NCBI GenBank assembly: GCA_013399305.1
Contig: VXAI01000114.1
Coordinates: 1,566,188 to 1,630,187, forward strand
Direction: 5' to 3'
From: Rostratula benghalensis
Lineage: Eukaryota > Chordata > Aves > Charadriiformes > Rostratulidae
Length of the DNA: 64,000 nucleotides
Shown: positions 1 through 14,129 of the stretch, in pieces
Numbering within the stretch: the stretch's first letter is position 1
How the letters are laid out: each line of letters opens with the position of its first letter
The notes under the pieces: model-generated
What the model saw: only the letters and a program-made list of their open reading frames with translations
Told to the model about the DNA's origin: nothing
Database searches by the model: none
Position numbers and translations under genes: made by a program

Positions 1-3000
1 ATGCAGACAAAATTTTTAAGAGTAGTGATGAAATTAAGTATTGTTGCCAGAAGATGTTTACTACTTAAAATATTTTCACAATATTGCTTGAAGGATTTGG
101 CGTGACAAAGAAAGCAGATGTCAGAAAACACATAACACATCAAGAAAACGATAATATATTCTGAGTTTAAGAGTCCTGCTGGTGATATGGGACAAAAATA
201 TACCTGGGCAATCTGAAACAACTTTAAATAAAACAAAACCAGACCAATTTTAGATGTTCTTTTTGAAGTGCCTACACATCATGTAAATATTATGCTACAA
301 AAAGTTAGGCAAGACAGAATGAAAAAAAAATAAAAAATCTGAGATCATAAACGCAAGAGATTGGTGGAAACTCCTTTCTGATATGTAGTACCTGCTAGCT
401 GCATAATATCCAGAAGTATATGGTACATGGTGCTGTTTATACCACAGTTGTGTAATGCCAACTGTTTCATAAAACAAACACCCTAAATCCACAGCTGGAC
501 ATCATTATAAAAAGGAGGGTGCAGATGTAAAGACCTTTCCAAACTGTGAAGCAAGGAGACCTTCCTCATGGCTGCTGCACGAGAATCCTTTTGCATGCTT
601 AGCAATATCCTGTTCAGTACATTCTGGCGTGTGATATGACATGTAAAGATAAAGATCTGCACCCATCAAGATACCTGTTTTTTTCTACTATTCATCCCTG
701 TTACTGGGATCCCTTAGGAACCATGTACCAGTTGTTCCTCAGTCTCACATCCTGGATTCCAGGCTATTTCTGTAGTCAGTTCAACAGAGCAAGGACTACT
801 AAGAGCAGTCTCTTTTCCCCTGGGCAGAATGAGGACACGCTCCCTGCTGCTGATTTGAATTGCAGCAGCACACCTTGGACAACAGCACAAGACCAGAAAT
901 CATTGTACCATCACAGCCGTTTGGGTAATGCCTCACTTACAAATGAGACAAGAGGAAAATGAAATTATGTTTAGTGCACCAATTACACCACAGGGACATC
1001 CTTCATGACATAGCAAGAAAAGGATCTAAGTGACCATTCACAGAGGAACTAGTATGAGGCCTTAAAAACTAGGACCAAAACGCCCTGAATTTAATAACAT
1101 AAAATAAACCATGAGCAGATAGTACTAGGATTCAGAGGGAGGTTAGAATACCAGTACCAGTAATTACCAGTATTTCCAGTTGTAATTGGAAAGACTTCAG
1201 GGCTCATTTAATGGGCAGATAACTGCTATCACTTGTCTTACTGGTAACAAGAACTTGAACAATAGGTTCAGTTGGCAGATAGTGTGGGCTTATTCATGCC
1301 TTTAAAAGAAAAAACAGTCCCATTTGACCGTAGTCTAAGGATCAAGAGAAATGGTCGTACAGAATGACCAGAAGTTATGTACCTTGTTGATATTCCAGGT
1401 TTTTAGTGTAGACGGTAATAAGTTCAGTGAGTTTGCCAAGATGTCATCTTTGTCATATTCCTTTTTGCTGTTCTTTCCTTATATTTTGCCTGAGCACACA
1501 AGAATCAGATTTATGAAAAATGTATGCTGTTGTCAAGTACATACAAGTAATTTCTGTGAAGTGTTAACTAAGAAGGACTTATCTGCCAAAATTTAAGTAT
1601 ATGTTTATTTTTAAGCACTTTTTATTTTCATTCTTCTGTGGGAATCATCAAAATATGATAATGTATTGTTTAAATTCTGAACTTCAAATATAATAAACTA
1701 ACCTGAGACAGGACTAACGCTGAGAACTCAGTAATTCTTCTTACACCCATTGGATTTCAGGCACCTCTCAAGCTTCCAAATGCCTTTCTGATCCTAGAGA
1801 TGTCTCAAAAAAAAATAATCCCAAACCAGCAAACAACCAAAAGCAGACTTTATATTTTTTTTTCCAAATATAATTCAGAATACACTTCTTACTTCATTAA
1901 GTAGCCTTTCAAACATACAGGTGCTGCACATAATGAAAAGTTGAAACGCTGTGTTAGCAGCTGATAGCATAAAACTATAAAAAATAGATGTCATGAAAAC
2001 TTTCTCAAACCAGTTTCAAACATTGTATTCAGTTCTATATGGGAACATTCAAATCCAGTTTCCATAATATATTGATATTTCTTTAATATAAGAAAGCAGG
2101 GCACTGCTCAGACCTGTAGTATTCTTTACACAGTAAACCACAAACGGCAGAATTCCTTGCTCTGAAGAGTGTATGTTTACACCATTATCCAGCAAATGTG
2201 ATGCATATGTGAAAGTCAAAGTCAGTAATTGTGAAACTGATTTTATCAATATTAGTAGGATTAAATCTACCTTTGAATATTTTTGAATATACTTTTGAAT
2301 CCTGCTAAGCAGGATTGACCTGCTACAGGAACTATAACAGAGAGGATAAAAGTCACCATGGAACAGAAAATGTTAATCAGTTTAGCTGCATCTTTCATAG
2401 GACTTTTGCTGTTTCTGGCTGCAGTCTGCGTGTCCTTTGTGAAACACAACTGAGTATTTGAAATGAAAAGCTGTGGACATGAGTAAGACTTCAAAGATCA
2501 CAGCATCAAGATTCAGCTATTTAGCAGTGAAAAGGCAGGAAGATAAAAGCCTCACAGTAGCACAAGGAACTCTGAACGAGGAGCTAAACAGAAGTTGATT
2601 AGTGATTGGGGTACAGACTAAGTTAGGTTTTACAGAAAGCACAGTTTAGACTTCTTTCCAGCATATGGATTTTCGTCCACACCTTCAGTAGGTTACTTAG
2701 GACAGTTCCACTGCCTAAACATGGTTCTGTCTCCAGCACATGGAGATTGCAGACATGGTATGAGACATGCAGATACCAGAACATTCAGGAACATCAGTTT
2801 GAGACCAGCAGAACACAGTAAGGCTTCTTAAATGGCACTAGACTGCTATATGGAAGCACCCAAATGCTTCTGCACCCCATGGTCCATGCTCTGAAGCGCA
2901 ACCCAGAAAACCCCTCTCAAACCCTGTAAGCACTGATGTGTTTTGTCTGCAAGTTTCCTAGGCACACCTTAAAACTTACCCCTTAAGCCTGGGCAGGTCA

Positions 3001-4264
3001 GTGATTTGATTTAGGACCTACAGATTAGAGCATGCACTACAGACCAATCCATTGTGCAACTGTACATAAATAAGTAAAGTTCCCTCAAAAACTTGGAGAA
3101 TGAGCCTTACTGTCAGTCTCATTTCCTTCAGATGACAGATCAGCAGCCACTGTGTTTATGCAGGGTCTGGAGGATAGTAACATCGCCTTCTGCAGTGAAC
3201 CAATGCCCAGTGAAGTACCCAAGCCCCCACGATTGTTTAGAATTATGTGATTGTCCCCCTACACATGTCTAGGTGTTCCTATGTGCTTCTCTGGAAAGCA
3301 CAGGGGCCAGAGATCTCTGTCTCTGATGATGATGCCTGACCTCCAGGTGACCTAGTGCTGTGCTGCTCCCTGAGCTCCCAGGGCACTCATCAGCCAGACT
3401 CGCTGCACCCTGGCTGCAGGGTCACCCTCCAAAAGCAGGGTGCAGCCACCACCCCACAAAAGCCTGAATCCCACATCACGCAGCAGTCAGATCACAGCCC
3501 AGGTGTGCAGTTCAGGTCCCGGGGTTCAGATAACTTCTTACGGGCAAACCATGTCTCGGCAATGGCGACATCTGCCCTTCCTCAGGCGTGTTGGGGTGGG
3601 TACAGACCCTAACAATTAGGAGGTTTTAGCTACTGCGGTGAGAAAGGCTCTCTATGACTCAAGGCAGAATGAATTCAATTCCCACAGCTGCTGAATGACA
3701 AAGACTTCAGAGACACCATTCCTTCACTTTGAAGGGTAGCAGGGTACAGAACAGGAGGGGAAGAGGTGAGCCTCGTGCTAAAGGAAGGATGGCTACTTAG
3801 AATCTCCCCTCCACTATTTTTTTTTTCCTAAAGAGAAACCACGTTGTCCAAAAAGCCACAGGGAAAAGGAAAGCAACAAGGGACCAGAAGATTGTTCTTA
3901 CTTCTGTATGCTCTACATTCCTCGCAAATAACAGGAATTTGTTATGTTGCAGGAAAACTAAGGATCTAGCTGGAGCCCTCCTGCAGAATTCAAGGCCTGA
4001 AGTGTACAGGTCTTTGACCTTACCTTATTTTCAAAGGCATTTTTCTTAGGTTTTTGCAAACTGTTATCTCGGCTTCAGTGGCAATGTCAGTCTAAAATCC
4101 AAAGCACAAAATTCAGATAGTTCCTAGACTGTTTGCTTTCTTTCGTATTTTTCTATCAGTATTATAATAAAATATACACAGAGACTAACTTTTAGTAGGT
4201 TTGGAATTTATCTGTTCAAATTGTTATTGTTTGGAGAGCACACATTTTTCTAAGAATCACCTAC
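1..4264. other. gene-free unique DNA
   Basis: AT-rich, CpG-poor sequence in which I see no gene. Open frames are all 108 codons or shorter, overlap on both strands and show no recognisable domain. The part from about 2,880 to 3,600 is more GC-rich and holds an 85-codon open frame at 3,355-3,612 (plus), which has low-complexity Gln/Ser/His content and no family resemblance. Short A and T runs occur near 1,810, 1,855 and 3,820. A splice-like block at 4,008-4,090 (minus) was considered but is too short to call. Confidence 0.6.
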
Positions 4265-4449
4265 CTCTCGTATTCATACGCGATGCACAGTATGGTGGGT
4301 TGGATAACATCAAAGGAAGCAGATCTTTTCCAGTAATATATCATATTCCGTAAATCAGCTTGAAAGGTATTTTTCAGCTCATTTTGATTTTTATGCTTTC
4401 TTTTTCCTGCTGCTTGATGTAAAACTGACAAAGTAAAACTGACAATAAG
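4265..4449 (-). other. candidate coding exon (unidentified protein)
   Basis: Read on the minus strand, a pyrimidine-rich acceptor (TCTCTCTGCAG, with a possible branch site TACTAG about 25 bases upstream) opens a 185-nt segment that stays open in one frame and ends at AGAG/GTAGGT. The second half reads as ordinary protein, with a stretch ADLRNMIYYWKRSASFDV followed by a hydrophobic run ending in EYER. It keeps several CpG dinucleotides, which are rare in this window. The phase would be 0 in and 2 out. I do not recognise a protein family. The first 20 codons are less convincing and contain a 14-bp tandem duplication, so the true 5' border could be one of the later AG sites. A chance open frame is a real alternative. 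Confidence 0.2.
4419..4446. repeat. 14-bp tandem duplication
   Basis: GTAAAACTGACAAA is followed directly by GTAAAACTGACAAT: two copies of a 14-bp unit with one mismatch. It lies within the 5' part of the candidate exon at 4,265-4,449. Replication slippage is the simplest origin. Confidence 0.8.
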
Positions 4450-7400
4450 CTGCAGAGAGATGCAAGCTTCCTAGTACAGAACAGTAAACATTTCTCTTAA
4501 CAGATGGAGTCATTTTCACTTTTATTATCATTAAAAAACTTCAAAACTCTATGAAAGCAGAGCAGCCAACAAGCTAGCAGTGTACTCCTGGATGCTGCTT
4601 TACTGCTCTATTTTTACAGACACTTGTATATTATCTTTAGAAGATCATGTAAGTTAAGATGGTGTCAGCTACACCTACAGGGCATCCTCGGGGCCTGCAG
4701 TCCAATGCTTTGAACAGGACCGCAGCAACTGGACTGTGAAGGATGAGTCACTAAATTAATCACTCAAAAACCAGTATTTTCCACCCCATGCAACACTGGA
4801 CTACAGTTATTGCCTGGTCTTTAGCACAAAACAGCTGCATTTTCTATGTAGAACACAAATGATATTAAGACAGCGAATATATAGGTTGAAAATGGGGCAG
4901 CAACACAAAACTGTTGGAGAGCGGAAATGCTTTGGGGAGCAAATACGTGGGGAAGTCCTGGAAGAGCTGTCAAAACTATGCAGCTAAAGGACACGCACCA
5001 AAATGTCCACAGGGTCAGTTTTTCTCTGTCCCAGTGTTTATGAATCTTCCCTGTGTAAACCATCGCCGCCCTTTTCACAGCATAGTCAAAGAGAAGGTTG
5101 TTATTCTCAGCCCACAATCTATTGCTAGTGATGCATATGTTCATAAAAGCAGCATCACAGTGATGAAATCATTCTTTCAATTTGGAAAATTACTGTAAAT
5201 ATATTTTTTTTGGCTGTCCAGTCTTTTTCTGTCTACAATATGTTTATTTTTCTCTACTACATAAAGACATATAGCATTTGAGGGTTTTTAACATATATTA
5301 TTTGTGAGAGAAATACACATCATGAATGTCAAGGTTTTTAAACTACAATTGCATTTCCAGACTAATTGAAACTTGCCTAAATTTAGATATTAAAGCTCTT
5401 GTACAATTTTAACCTTTAAATATTCTATTATTTTATGCACTCAGGTAGCTGCTGGTAAATTGTAAACATGGCTAAAGCCTGCAGAGAACCTTTTATAAAG
5501 AGTTTAAAAAGCCATTTAAGATTTAAGCCAATGGATTATTAAATTACTTCAGCATTTGTGAGCTGTATAACTGTGGCTATAGCACTTTGTTTTCATGTTT
5601 AGCTTGTAGACTTTACTCATCATGCAAAGGATTTTTTTTTCTTTTAACAACAACATTTTGCTCCACATCTCTTTTAGCTACAGACTAATTTGTAAGAGCA
5701 TTTTGTTTGCCTGAAATGGGCAGCAATTTAATTTTCTTTTTCCTTCTTGAATGTATCAGCAGAATCGGTTAGATGCTGCAAATGATTAAGGAATAATAAT
5801 ATCTAGAGAAAATTACAGAAATAAAGAGTAAATAACTCAGTGTTAAAGAAGAATTAATATAATGGGATCACTCAGAAACTATCAGGATCATTAATGAAAT
5901 TAAGGTATAACCCATACTAATTTAAAAATTCAGTTAAAGGCTACATTTAAAATTACTAAATGTCAGGGGACAATATGTAAATTATGAAAATAATTATTAT
6001 AAAGCTGGCTGGAAAGTACCCATTTATACAAGCCTGAAGTCACCCATTGAGTCTACATGCATTGATACTCACACTATATTATTGAGCAGAAAATTATTAA
6101 AGGGAAATAGTTTTGTTCCATTTTCTTTTAAATCTAGTTAAGGTACAAATAAAGATACAAATACACTTTTACTGTATTTCTTATATTAGCTCCATCAGAC
6201 TTCTATGATTACTATTAAATTAATTTGATTTTCTGAAATATATACACTTTTACACATACTTAAGGGGTAGATTTTACTGACAACATTTTCTCACATGACA
6301 ACAGTGAGGGGGTGATAGCAGAACATCAGGGACAAGGCTCAATTCTTGCTGGGTTGAGTTTCTGTCCATCATACACTTACAACCACCCACTCAACCCCTG
6401 CCAAATAGTTAAACACTGAAAAGGGGGCCTGGAAAATCTGCTACCTGTGAGACACTAAAGAAGAGGAGACGATTAATAGATGTCAGGATCACAAGGTGAC
6501 ATCTCCAACCCATGGATGTCATGACTGATCTTTAATGGAGAGGAGACATGATTTTACCTGCAGTTTATTGGAATTAAGGAAGTTTGTAGACCGAAGTAGC
6601 ACCAGTTATTTGATATAAGTCATTGAATAGTTGAAGCTACAAAAGGTTTCTTTGCCTAATCACTGGAGGATTTCCTAGGCACTTAAGTCCATAAATCAAG
6701 TTTGGGTATCTCCACTCACTTTATGAAGTTCAACAAAACCCCATGTATCTAATAGAGAAAACGGGCCAAATTCTGGGATGCAGTTATGCAGAAAGACTGA
6801 GAAAATTTTTCAATCCTTTCTTTTTGACATAGAGTCCAACTCTGATAATTAATTTATATTGTAGGTACCTATTGACATTTGCTCACACAGCACTGCCAGA
6901 TTTTAAATACTGGGAATGCTACTGGCAGATCTACTTTCTTTCTTATTGGCTTCACATCTTTGTCAATTTTGTTCCTGTTACTGCCCCACATATTTCCTAT
7001 CTATCCTGAACACAAGGGCCAGTGGGGGGGAACTGAAGTTGGCAGAAAAGGAGCTGAAAAGACAATACCCTTCAGGGGTTTTTATAGCATCAGTCCAATG
7101 AGGACAATAAGGTAATTGTTTGTGTACTTTTGTACACCTTTGTGTAATGTACACCAATTGCAAACAGTAATTACTGTCAATGACAAACTTCTAGCCATTT
7201 CCAGAGTCCTTCCACATCTACAGCAAATGGCTAAGGCACCAAAACCCAGATGATAAAGTCAGTAAGCGCATAAAAACTGAAGTAGCAGGTTGGCCTCAAT
7301 GGAGTTATTCCAAAGTCAGAACAGCAAAACTACAGCTAGCATCCAGATGCACATGACAAATTACTGCAAATAATATCTTTCAGGTGTCTGGGTAGACTCT

Positions 7401-7975
7401 TTAAAGCTTTTTCAAATGTAATAAAATGAATACTTTTGGTCAATCAGCACACTATTAAAACATACAATCAGAACGGTCATGGTCTCTCAAATATAATTAA
7501 TGTCCAGTTTGTGAAAAGAAATATTTTGGGATAGGAGCAAGAATTGAGAGGGGTTCTGGTTTGGGGTTTTTGTTTGTTGTTGTTTCAGGTGACCTCATTT
7601 GTTTCCAAATCTGGAACAGTCTGTTCCTTTCCTTTAAAAACAAACTAGAAAAAAACCCGTGCCTTTAAAAACAAAAACAAATCTGCAGAAAGACTTTGCT
7701 GAGTGTATTTCTCTTTCATTCTATTTAAGATGATCAAACAGTAGGTTTCCTTTTAAAGTATTCACTGGCTCTCTTATAGGCACTATATTCAGCTGTATTT
7801 AATGTACTTTAAAGCTACTTAAAAAACATGGAACAGAGGCAAGAAAGGAAGAGAAAGTGCATTACCCTATTGCAGGTCATCTGGTCAAAAAATATTTTGC
7901 TGTCCAGGGAAGTTTACTGCTTCAATTCTTTGATGGCACTTTAAAGAAAACAAAAATACTTATTAACACAAATGT

Positions 7976-7989
7976 ACACACACACACAC
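7976..7989. repeat. (AC)7 microsatellite
   Basis: Seven uninterrupted AC dinucleotides on the plus strand. It is short but long enough to be polymorphic. Confidence 0.9.
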
Positions 7990-9989
7990 GTATACATCCT
8001 GAGATGAATCATTAATCTCCACTACTAATTTAGTGATATCAGTTACTGAGTTTGTCAGGATATGACCCTAGCTCTGGTCCTTTAAAGTTTGAGAGGTGCA
8101 ACTTCCATTAGAAGCACTAGAGGCAAAAAGAGAAAGAGAGAAGGGGGAACAATAGCACATATTTTCCCTGCAATATGCAAACTTAGCTAGAAAGAAAATG
8201 AGCAAATACCTTACTTGAAACCTTATTTTTTTTTAAAAAATGTAACTTTGCAAAACACTAAATGGAAACCTAATACTGTAAGGTAAATCACATCACCTCC
8301 AGTCCCTGACACAATCAGAGAGCAAGCAGAGCAGGAATCAAACAGCAAGTTTCTTTGTTCACAGATCCAAGCTTTTCCTTGCAGTGCTCAGCTCTTACTC
8401 TCACTTACTCCTTCACTCTCTTTCCTCTGTCCCAGAGCAACATTAGTGGTGATTCCACAGGTAACACTTTGGCTTTTCACCCTGGTCTCTCATTGCCCTG
8501 GCCCAGCTACTCACATGCTCCTGACAAACTGCCCAGCAAAATCCTTCCATACATAGAACCATGGATTCCCTGTGACCTGCCATATGGCTTGTCTCTTGCA
8601 CTGTTGATTCCCAAATAATTCCATTTTGTCTCAAAACTCTAATAATGCATTTTGCTATAAGTTCTAGTCACTCTGCATTGTCAGGTAGTTGTCAGAGGCT
8701 GCTTGCTTTGAAATCTCTGAACTAATGACACATGAGCAGAATATAACACCTGGCAGGTGTGTTTACTAACAGATTGAAAGCAGACTTTAGAACAGCAAAA
8801 ATATGTAAAAGGAAAGAGTTTATGAAACCTAGTAACAAAACAGATACTGAATTTTAAAATATTTTAACTCATAATGGCCTCAAAAAGAATCAAGAGTTAA
8901 CATTTTCAAAAGTTCTAGGTTAATTTTTAAAATACTAATAAACTATTTTGACCTCATAAACTGGAAAGGTATGAAGCATAATTTAACTCATTGATGAGGT
9001 CGTGGTAGCAACAGTGGCGGCATAACACTGAACTGCTCTTTTAGCCAAGATCCAGGAGGGATTGTGCCTTAGTTCATGAATTTTCTTGACTTGACAAAGC
9101 TTTCACCAGATCTGAATTCATGGGTTTGCCAAGGTCAAGGCAGCATTTTATCCAAAAGAGTCGATCTATAAGTAGTTGACAAGCATAAATACCTGGTAGG
9201 AAGTTGTATAATATCTGAAGGGGTAGGGGATAAAGTAAATCAGAATAACAGGACTAAATTACTGAAATGTGGACTCTTCATGAAAATTAACACTACCATA
9301 ATGCTAATAGATATATAACACACAGGAATAATTCATGCATTTGCAGTAGAGCAATACAGACAAAAGTTCTCTTTTCCCTGCTTTTGCAACATCAGAATAA
9401 TTACTTATAGTAATCCTCTTCACCAGCCTTAATGCATCTACAGTATATCAAATATTTTCTGCCGCATCGTGAAACTGTCTACTTTCTTCCTTGCCTGCAT
9501 CTCATCCAGCCCAGACTTTTCTCTGCCCCAGCCCACAACTACTGCTGCTTTACTACCAGCAAGACTCTGGCACATCCTGACCCCAGGATTTTACTATGGA
9601 AATTTTTCTCATTCCTATATGTCTGGCCTTTTCTTGTCTCTTTGAGCTTGCTGTTATCATAGTCCCACTGTGACAGTCCCCTATCTACAGGAAGTCCTAT
9701 TTCTACAACTACCCCAACTTGTTAGTGATTCCTGCCCTGAACCCACACTAGCCCTGCCATTTGTGAAGTTTCCCTCAATGTTTCAGTTCTGTCAGCAGCC
9801 GTTTCCTCCACTGATTTCCCTGTTCATTTGGCTTTCTGTGCCACTACCCTCATGCAAGGAACTCCTTGACAGCTTAAAAAGAGGCCTTTTTTCCACAGCA
9901 CCATAACTTGCAGACTCTCCTACTGCCTCATTCCTCTAGGGACTTTCAAACATAGCAAGAAACTGACTTCCCTAATTGCCTTGTCATAG

Positions 9990-10008
9990 AAAAAAAAAAA
10001 AAAAAAAA
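9990..10008. repeat. poly-A tract (19 A)
   Basis: Nineteen uninterrupted A. No recognisable retroposed sequence lies immediately 5' of it, so I treat it as a simple repeat rather than the tail of a processed copy. Confidence 0.9.
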
Positions 10009-12007
10009 GAGTAAGCACCTTTCAAAGGGCTAGTAACATTACCATCCAAGGGAGGTAGTCAAGTTCCTATTGTCTGAATTGTTTAAAACCAGCCAGTACA
10101 AAGCATTGCACACATGGGGAAAACCCAATATTGGCAAGGGACTAAATTTGGCAACTTAAAAGGTGGTTTCTGTCTCCATTTTTTGTGATATCTTAAAGTG
10201 ATTTCCTGCCCTACGGTAGAAATTGGCACTTGGAGGTAAACCTTTCTTCCAGTGTAAATAATGACTCTAGGTTACATCATATGACTTTACTTCCTTACCT
10301 TAGGTATCCATCTGCAAGTGTCAGTTCAATTATCTTTACTGGTTTTATTACTTATTCCTCTATTACCTAGGGAGGATTTACTTTTTTTCTTGCTTAGTGT
10401 ACTGCAGTGATTCAGCAGAGGTCACAGGAGCAAACCCACAGATTTGCAGCCACCTTCATTCCTTTAAGAATTTGGTCTCTCCAAACTATAAGCTAACTGC
10501 CACAGTACTGGTCACTTCTCAAATTCTGTTCTGCATTCTTTGCCAAAAGCAGATTAATTGGCACGTTTCCATGAGAGGAGACAGGAGAGCAGTGCTGGGA
10601 AAGGCATGGGGAGCACACACATTTGTGTACCACATGGGAATGCAGATGCCTAGGGAAGAAGAACGAGTGGAGAAGTCTGGATCCATAACCAAGCAGTACC
10701 TTTCTCCCCATGAAGGAGGGGTGCAGGAAGAATGCCTCCAGGATCTCTTGGCACCTCCTTGACCAGAAGGGGTGCTTCTTCACACATGTTGACCTTCAGT
10801 GTTTAGCCAGAGACAGGTCGGAATTCAAAAATAACAACTACATTGAGTCCTCACAACCTTTACCTTTTTTTGTTTTAAACCCTAATATTTACATTAATAA
10901 ATATCTGATTCAACCACTTTCCAGGATCCTGTTAATTTGTGCACCAGTTTTAATTTTTTCTCTCAGGTGGTTGAAGAGTTTCAGCTGCTGAAAAAAACAA
11001 AGCAAAAAGCCAGTGAACATGCCAAGGAGAGAGCAGGGCTAATATCTTCTAGCCTTTATACATCTTCTGAGGCTCTGTGTAAATTGTAAGGCCTCTTTCT
11101 TGTTTTACTACACACTGTTGGCATAGTTGGAGCAGGAATCTTGTAATGTCAGCCGAGAGGACCCACGCACAGTCACCGAAGCCCCAGGAAGGAAAGAATT
11201 AACAGCCCTCAAAAATGGAAAAGTTTTAAAAAGAGATATTTAAAAGGTTTGACTTGCAGCCAAGTGTTAAACAGTAAATACAAGTTTTAAGTGTCTTAAC
11301 GATTGAGATGAAGTATCATAATTCAGCAGCATGGAATGGGACCTCTTACTGGGAGAGGCTAAAGAAGAAAACTGAATCAGTACAAAAGGAACCCCCTCTA
11401 GGGAAGATCTCACACATTTGGGCCTGGAGTCTAGTTAGAATAGGCCAAAACCTGATACTTTTATCTCCAACCTTTGACCCCAACATCTGGAAACTTAGTT
11501 TGAGTCAAACAGAAGGAAGTTTTCTTTTCTATTTCAAATACTTTATAGAAGAAAAACTTCAAGTATCTACAGTCAAGTCTGTTAGTACAAACTACTTTTA
11601 TTTTTGCACTTGTAGTGAACTCTAAAATATGGAACATTTGTGCAGGAAATGCATGCGTCAGAACTTTTGGGAAAAGAGAGTAACTTGGTGAGACTGGCAC
11701 ATTGTTCGATGCTTGTATGGGATCCAGATAACAGCCCAGATAAACATCTCCAAGGGGGTGCTGAAGAGTATAAAAGGTCCAGTTCCTTTGATGTTCTTAG
11801 ATGTTTTCATTTAATAGCTATCAGCCCTTGTGCCAGAAATAACAACATGTTTAAACATTCTGTATCAAAACACAAATTAAATTCATTTAGCGTAACCTGT
11901 GTTTCTAAAGTTCATTTTCATCTTCAGCTGGAACACTAAGTGTGATGTAACTCATGTTCTTCCTGGCAGTTATTTTCATTATTATGTTTATTACTCATTT
12001 AAGGGAC

Positions 12008-12029
12008 TTTTTTTTTTTTTTTTTTTTTT
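12008..12029. repeat. poly-T tract (22 T)
   Basis: Twenty-two uninterrupted T. If it were the tail of a minus-strand retrocopy the body would lie to the right; the sequence after 12,030 has no recognisable gene or SINE. Confidence 0.9.
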
Positions 12030-13430
12030 GAACAGAAGGATTAATGAATTTAGACTGCACATTATAACATCAAAAGCTTTGGTTTCAAATAAGCCCATCT
12101 GAGCTACAGGAGATTTTCTCCTCTTATATGAAGCTGAACAGCAACTTCAAAAAACATATCTCAGTTATAGTATTATTTTCTAGTTGACTGAAGTCATGGG
12201 TTTTATGTCAACCTGTTATATTTGCATATAATAAATGACTACTTATTTGTATTGCCCAAGCGACTCTCTTAACCTGCAATCTGTTTAGAAGTCAGATGCC
12301 TTCCACAGATACCAGTTCTCTCCTCAGGAGGACTTCTGATCATGTGAAAGAACAAAAATAATAATAAAGGGACCTCTAGTTCAGGATTCAAACAATTGTT
12401 CAAGATAGTTTCATCAGTAGGGGGGAAGTCACATGCAAGCCTTTTAACATCATGCTGCTCAGGCCATTATTAAAATATTGCAACAAGCAATAAAGTAGTA
12501 AACAGAGTGAAATACATAACATTTGGCAAAAATATTTCTAATCTGTTATGTTTTTTGATCTATTGAGCTTTTGATCACTAAGACTTCAGTTTATAGGTGA
12601 AATAGTTTTCACCCACTATTGACCGATGGCAAATGTGCAAATTCTAACTGGACATACATACAGATGTCTCGGAAAGCAGACTGACTTTATAACTGAGGGT
12701 AGAAATCTGCAGATTTTTTCTGTTTAAAAGAGCTCTTTAGGCTATACAAAATCCCTCATCGGTTATTTAACTAGAAATATTAGAATATTGCTTAGCATTC
12801 TGGCCTAAATACTGAATTACTCCAGCTAAAAGATTTACTGGTTATTTTCAGTGAATCTAGACAGCTTTACACAACTGCTTATAAGAGAGTGCAATGTGCA
12901 AGTTAAAACTCCTGCTTCTGCTTTTCTCCACACAGACAGAACACCTTTCATGTCGGCAGAAGATACAGGCCTCAGCTAAGGAAATTATTTAAAAAACTTC
13001 ACCTTTTATTTTCCTGAGAAAGTTATTGTGTTTGAAGAAATCCCGTCAGTAGGAACCATCTATACACCTCTGCTGACAAAAGCAAATTGCCATCTCTGAA
13101 CCTGTTAAAAATTCAGTTATACAGACATTGCTATGAATAAACACTATGAAAGACCAATTTTTTATTTATTTTTTTTAAAGTTCAACAAATTCCTCTTTGG
13201 AAGCAGGTACCTGCTTAATTGTCTCTGGTCTAGAAGACAGGCACTCTTGCAGGAGCGGGAAATTTGTCTGTCTTGTCTGTCATTCTGAACTATGAGACTG
13301 GAGGAGTTCTGCTTTGTCTTGTTTTATACAAGACTGTGTAAAACATTTTTGCAGTTGCAAAGATTTTCATCCTGCCTCTCAAAAGCAGTTCAGCAACTCC
13401 TATCTCACCTCTCATACTAGAACAACTAAT

Positions 13431-13897
13431 CATAGAATTATAGAATGGTTAGAGTTGAAAGGGACCTTAAAGACCGTCAAGTTCCAAACCCCTGCCTTGG
13501 GCAGGGACACCTTCCACCAGACCAGGTTACTCAAAGCCCCATCCAGCCTTGCCTTGAACACCTCCAGGGATGGGGCATCCATGGCTACCCTGGGCAACCT
13601 GTGCCAGCATCTCACCACCCTCACAGTAAAGAATTTCTTCCTGATATCTAATCTAAATCCCCCCTCTTTCAGTTTAAAACTATTACTTCTCATCCTATCA
13701 CTGTAGTGATGTCACCCTACCTGAAAAAGTGTCCCTCTGCACCTTTTCTGTAGTACCCTTTAGGTACTGGAAAGGGCTGTAAGGTCTCCCTGGAGCCTTC
13801 TCTTCTCCAGGCTGAACAAGCTCAACTCTCTCAGCCTGTTACCACTGCATGAAATCCCCCTCCTGCCTTCCTCCCTGGTCTCAAACCTGTCCTTATG
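13431..13897 (-). mobile_element. CR1 LINE, 5'-truncated, minus orientation
   Basis: Retroposon copy of the CR1 non-LTR family. The left end, CATAGAATTATAGAATGG, is the reverse complement of the CR1 3' terminus with its ATTCTATG-type repeats. Reading on the minus strand, the C-terminal end of ORF2 is visible: a continuous frame at 13,430-13,693 contains FRLDIRKKFFTVRVVRCW, then RLPRVAMDAPSLEVFKARLD, the usual last residues before the CR1 3' UTR. Further right are CR1 sequences matching the reverse complement of the region around 'ctggagaagagaaggctcc'. The reverse transcriptase and endonuclease domains are missing, as in most CR1 copies, which are 5'-truncated at insertion. It is inactive. The right border is approximate, because similarity fades between 13,890 and 13,925. 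Confidence 0.95.
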
Positions 13898-14129
13898 TGT
13901 AGTTTGCACATCTCTACTAGCCTCTTACAGCTCTGTTTTTCATAAAGGTAGTCTAACAGAAGAAAGCACACAACCACTAAAAATATTATACCCTGCATTT
14001 TGGCAACACAGACAGACCATCTCTGTTAATACTTACATTACTGTAGAGTGAAATGAAGAAGTCCTTTCCACAGTCTTAGCTTTGGGATACTTCACCTCAG
14101 GAACAAGACTGCTTCTCCCCTTACCTTAC

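Larger units (their letters stand above)
4450..13430. other. gene-free unique DNA
   Basis: About 9 kb of AT-rich single-copy-looking sequence. Open frames are all 130 codons or shorter with no recognisable domain. It contains a 6-bp inverted repeat with a 4-nt loop (GTGTAC/GTACAC, 7,122-7,137), a short AC microsatellite at 7,976 and poly-A/T tracts at 9,990 and 12,008. The patch from 10,390 to 10,790 has open frames of 121 codons (plus) and 96 codons (minus) overlapping each other; neither resembles a known protein and I regard both as chance. Confidence 0.6.

Noticed and set aside
4018..4090. Minus-strand exon candidate ending at AATAAG/GTAAGG with acceptor TTTGGATTTTAG.
   Set aside because: Its open frame does not fit the phase of the better candidate just upstream at 4,265-4,449, and it is only about 68 nt.
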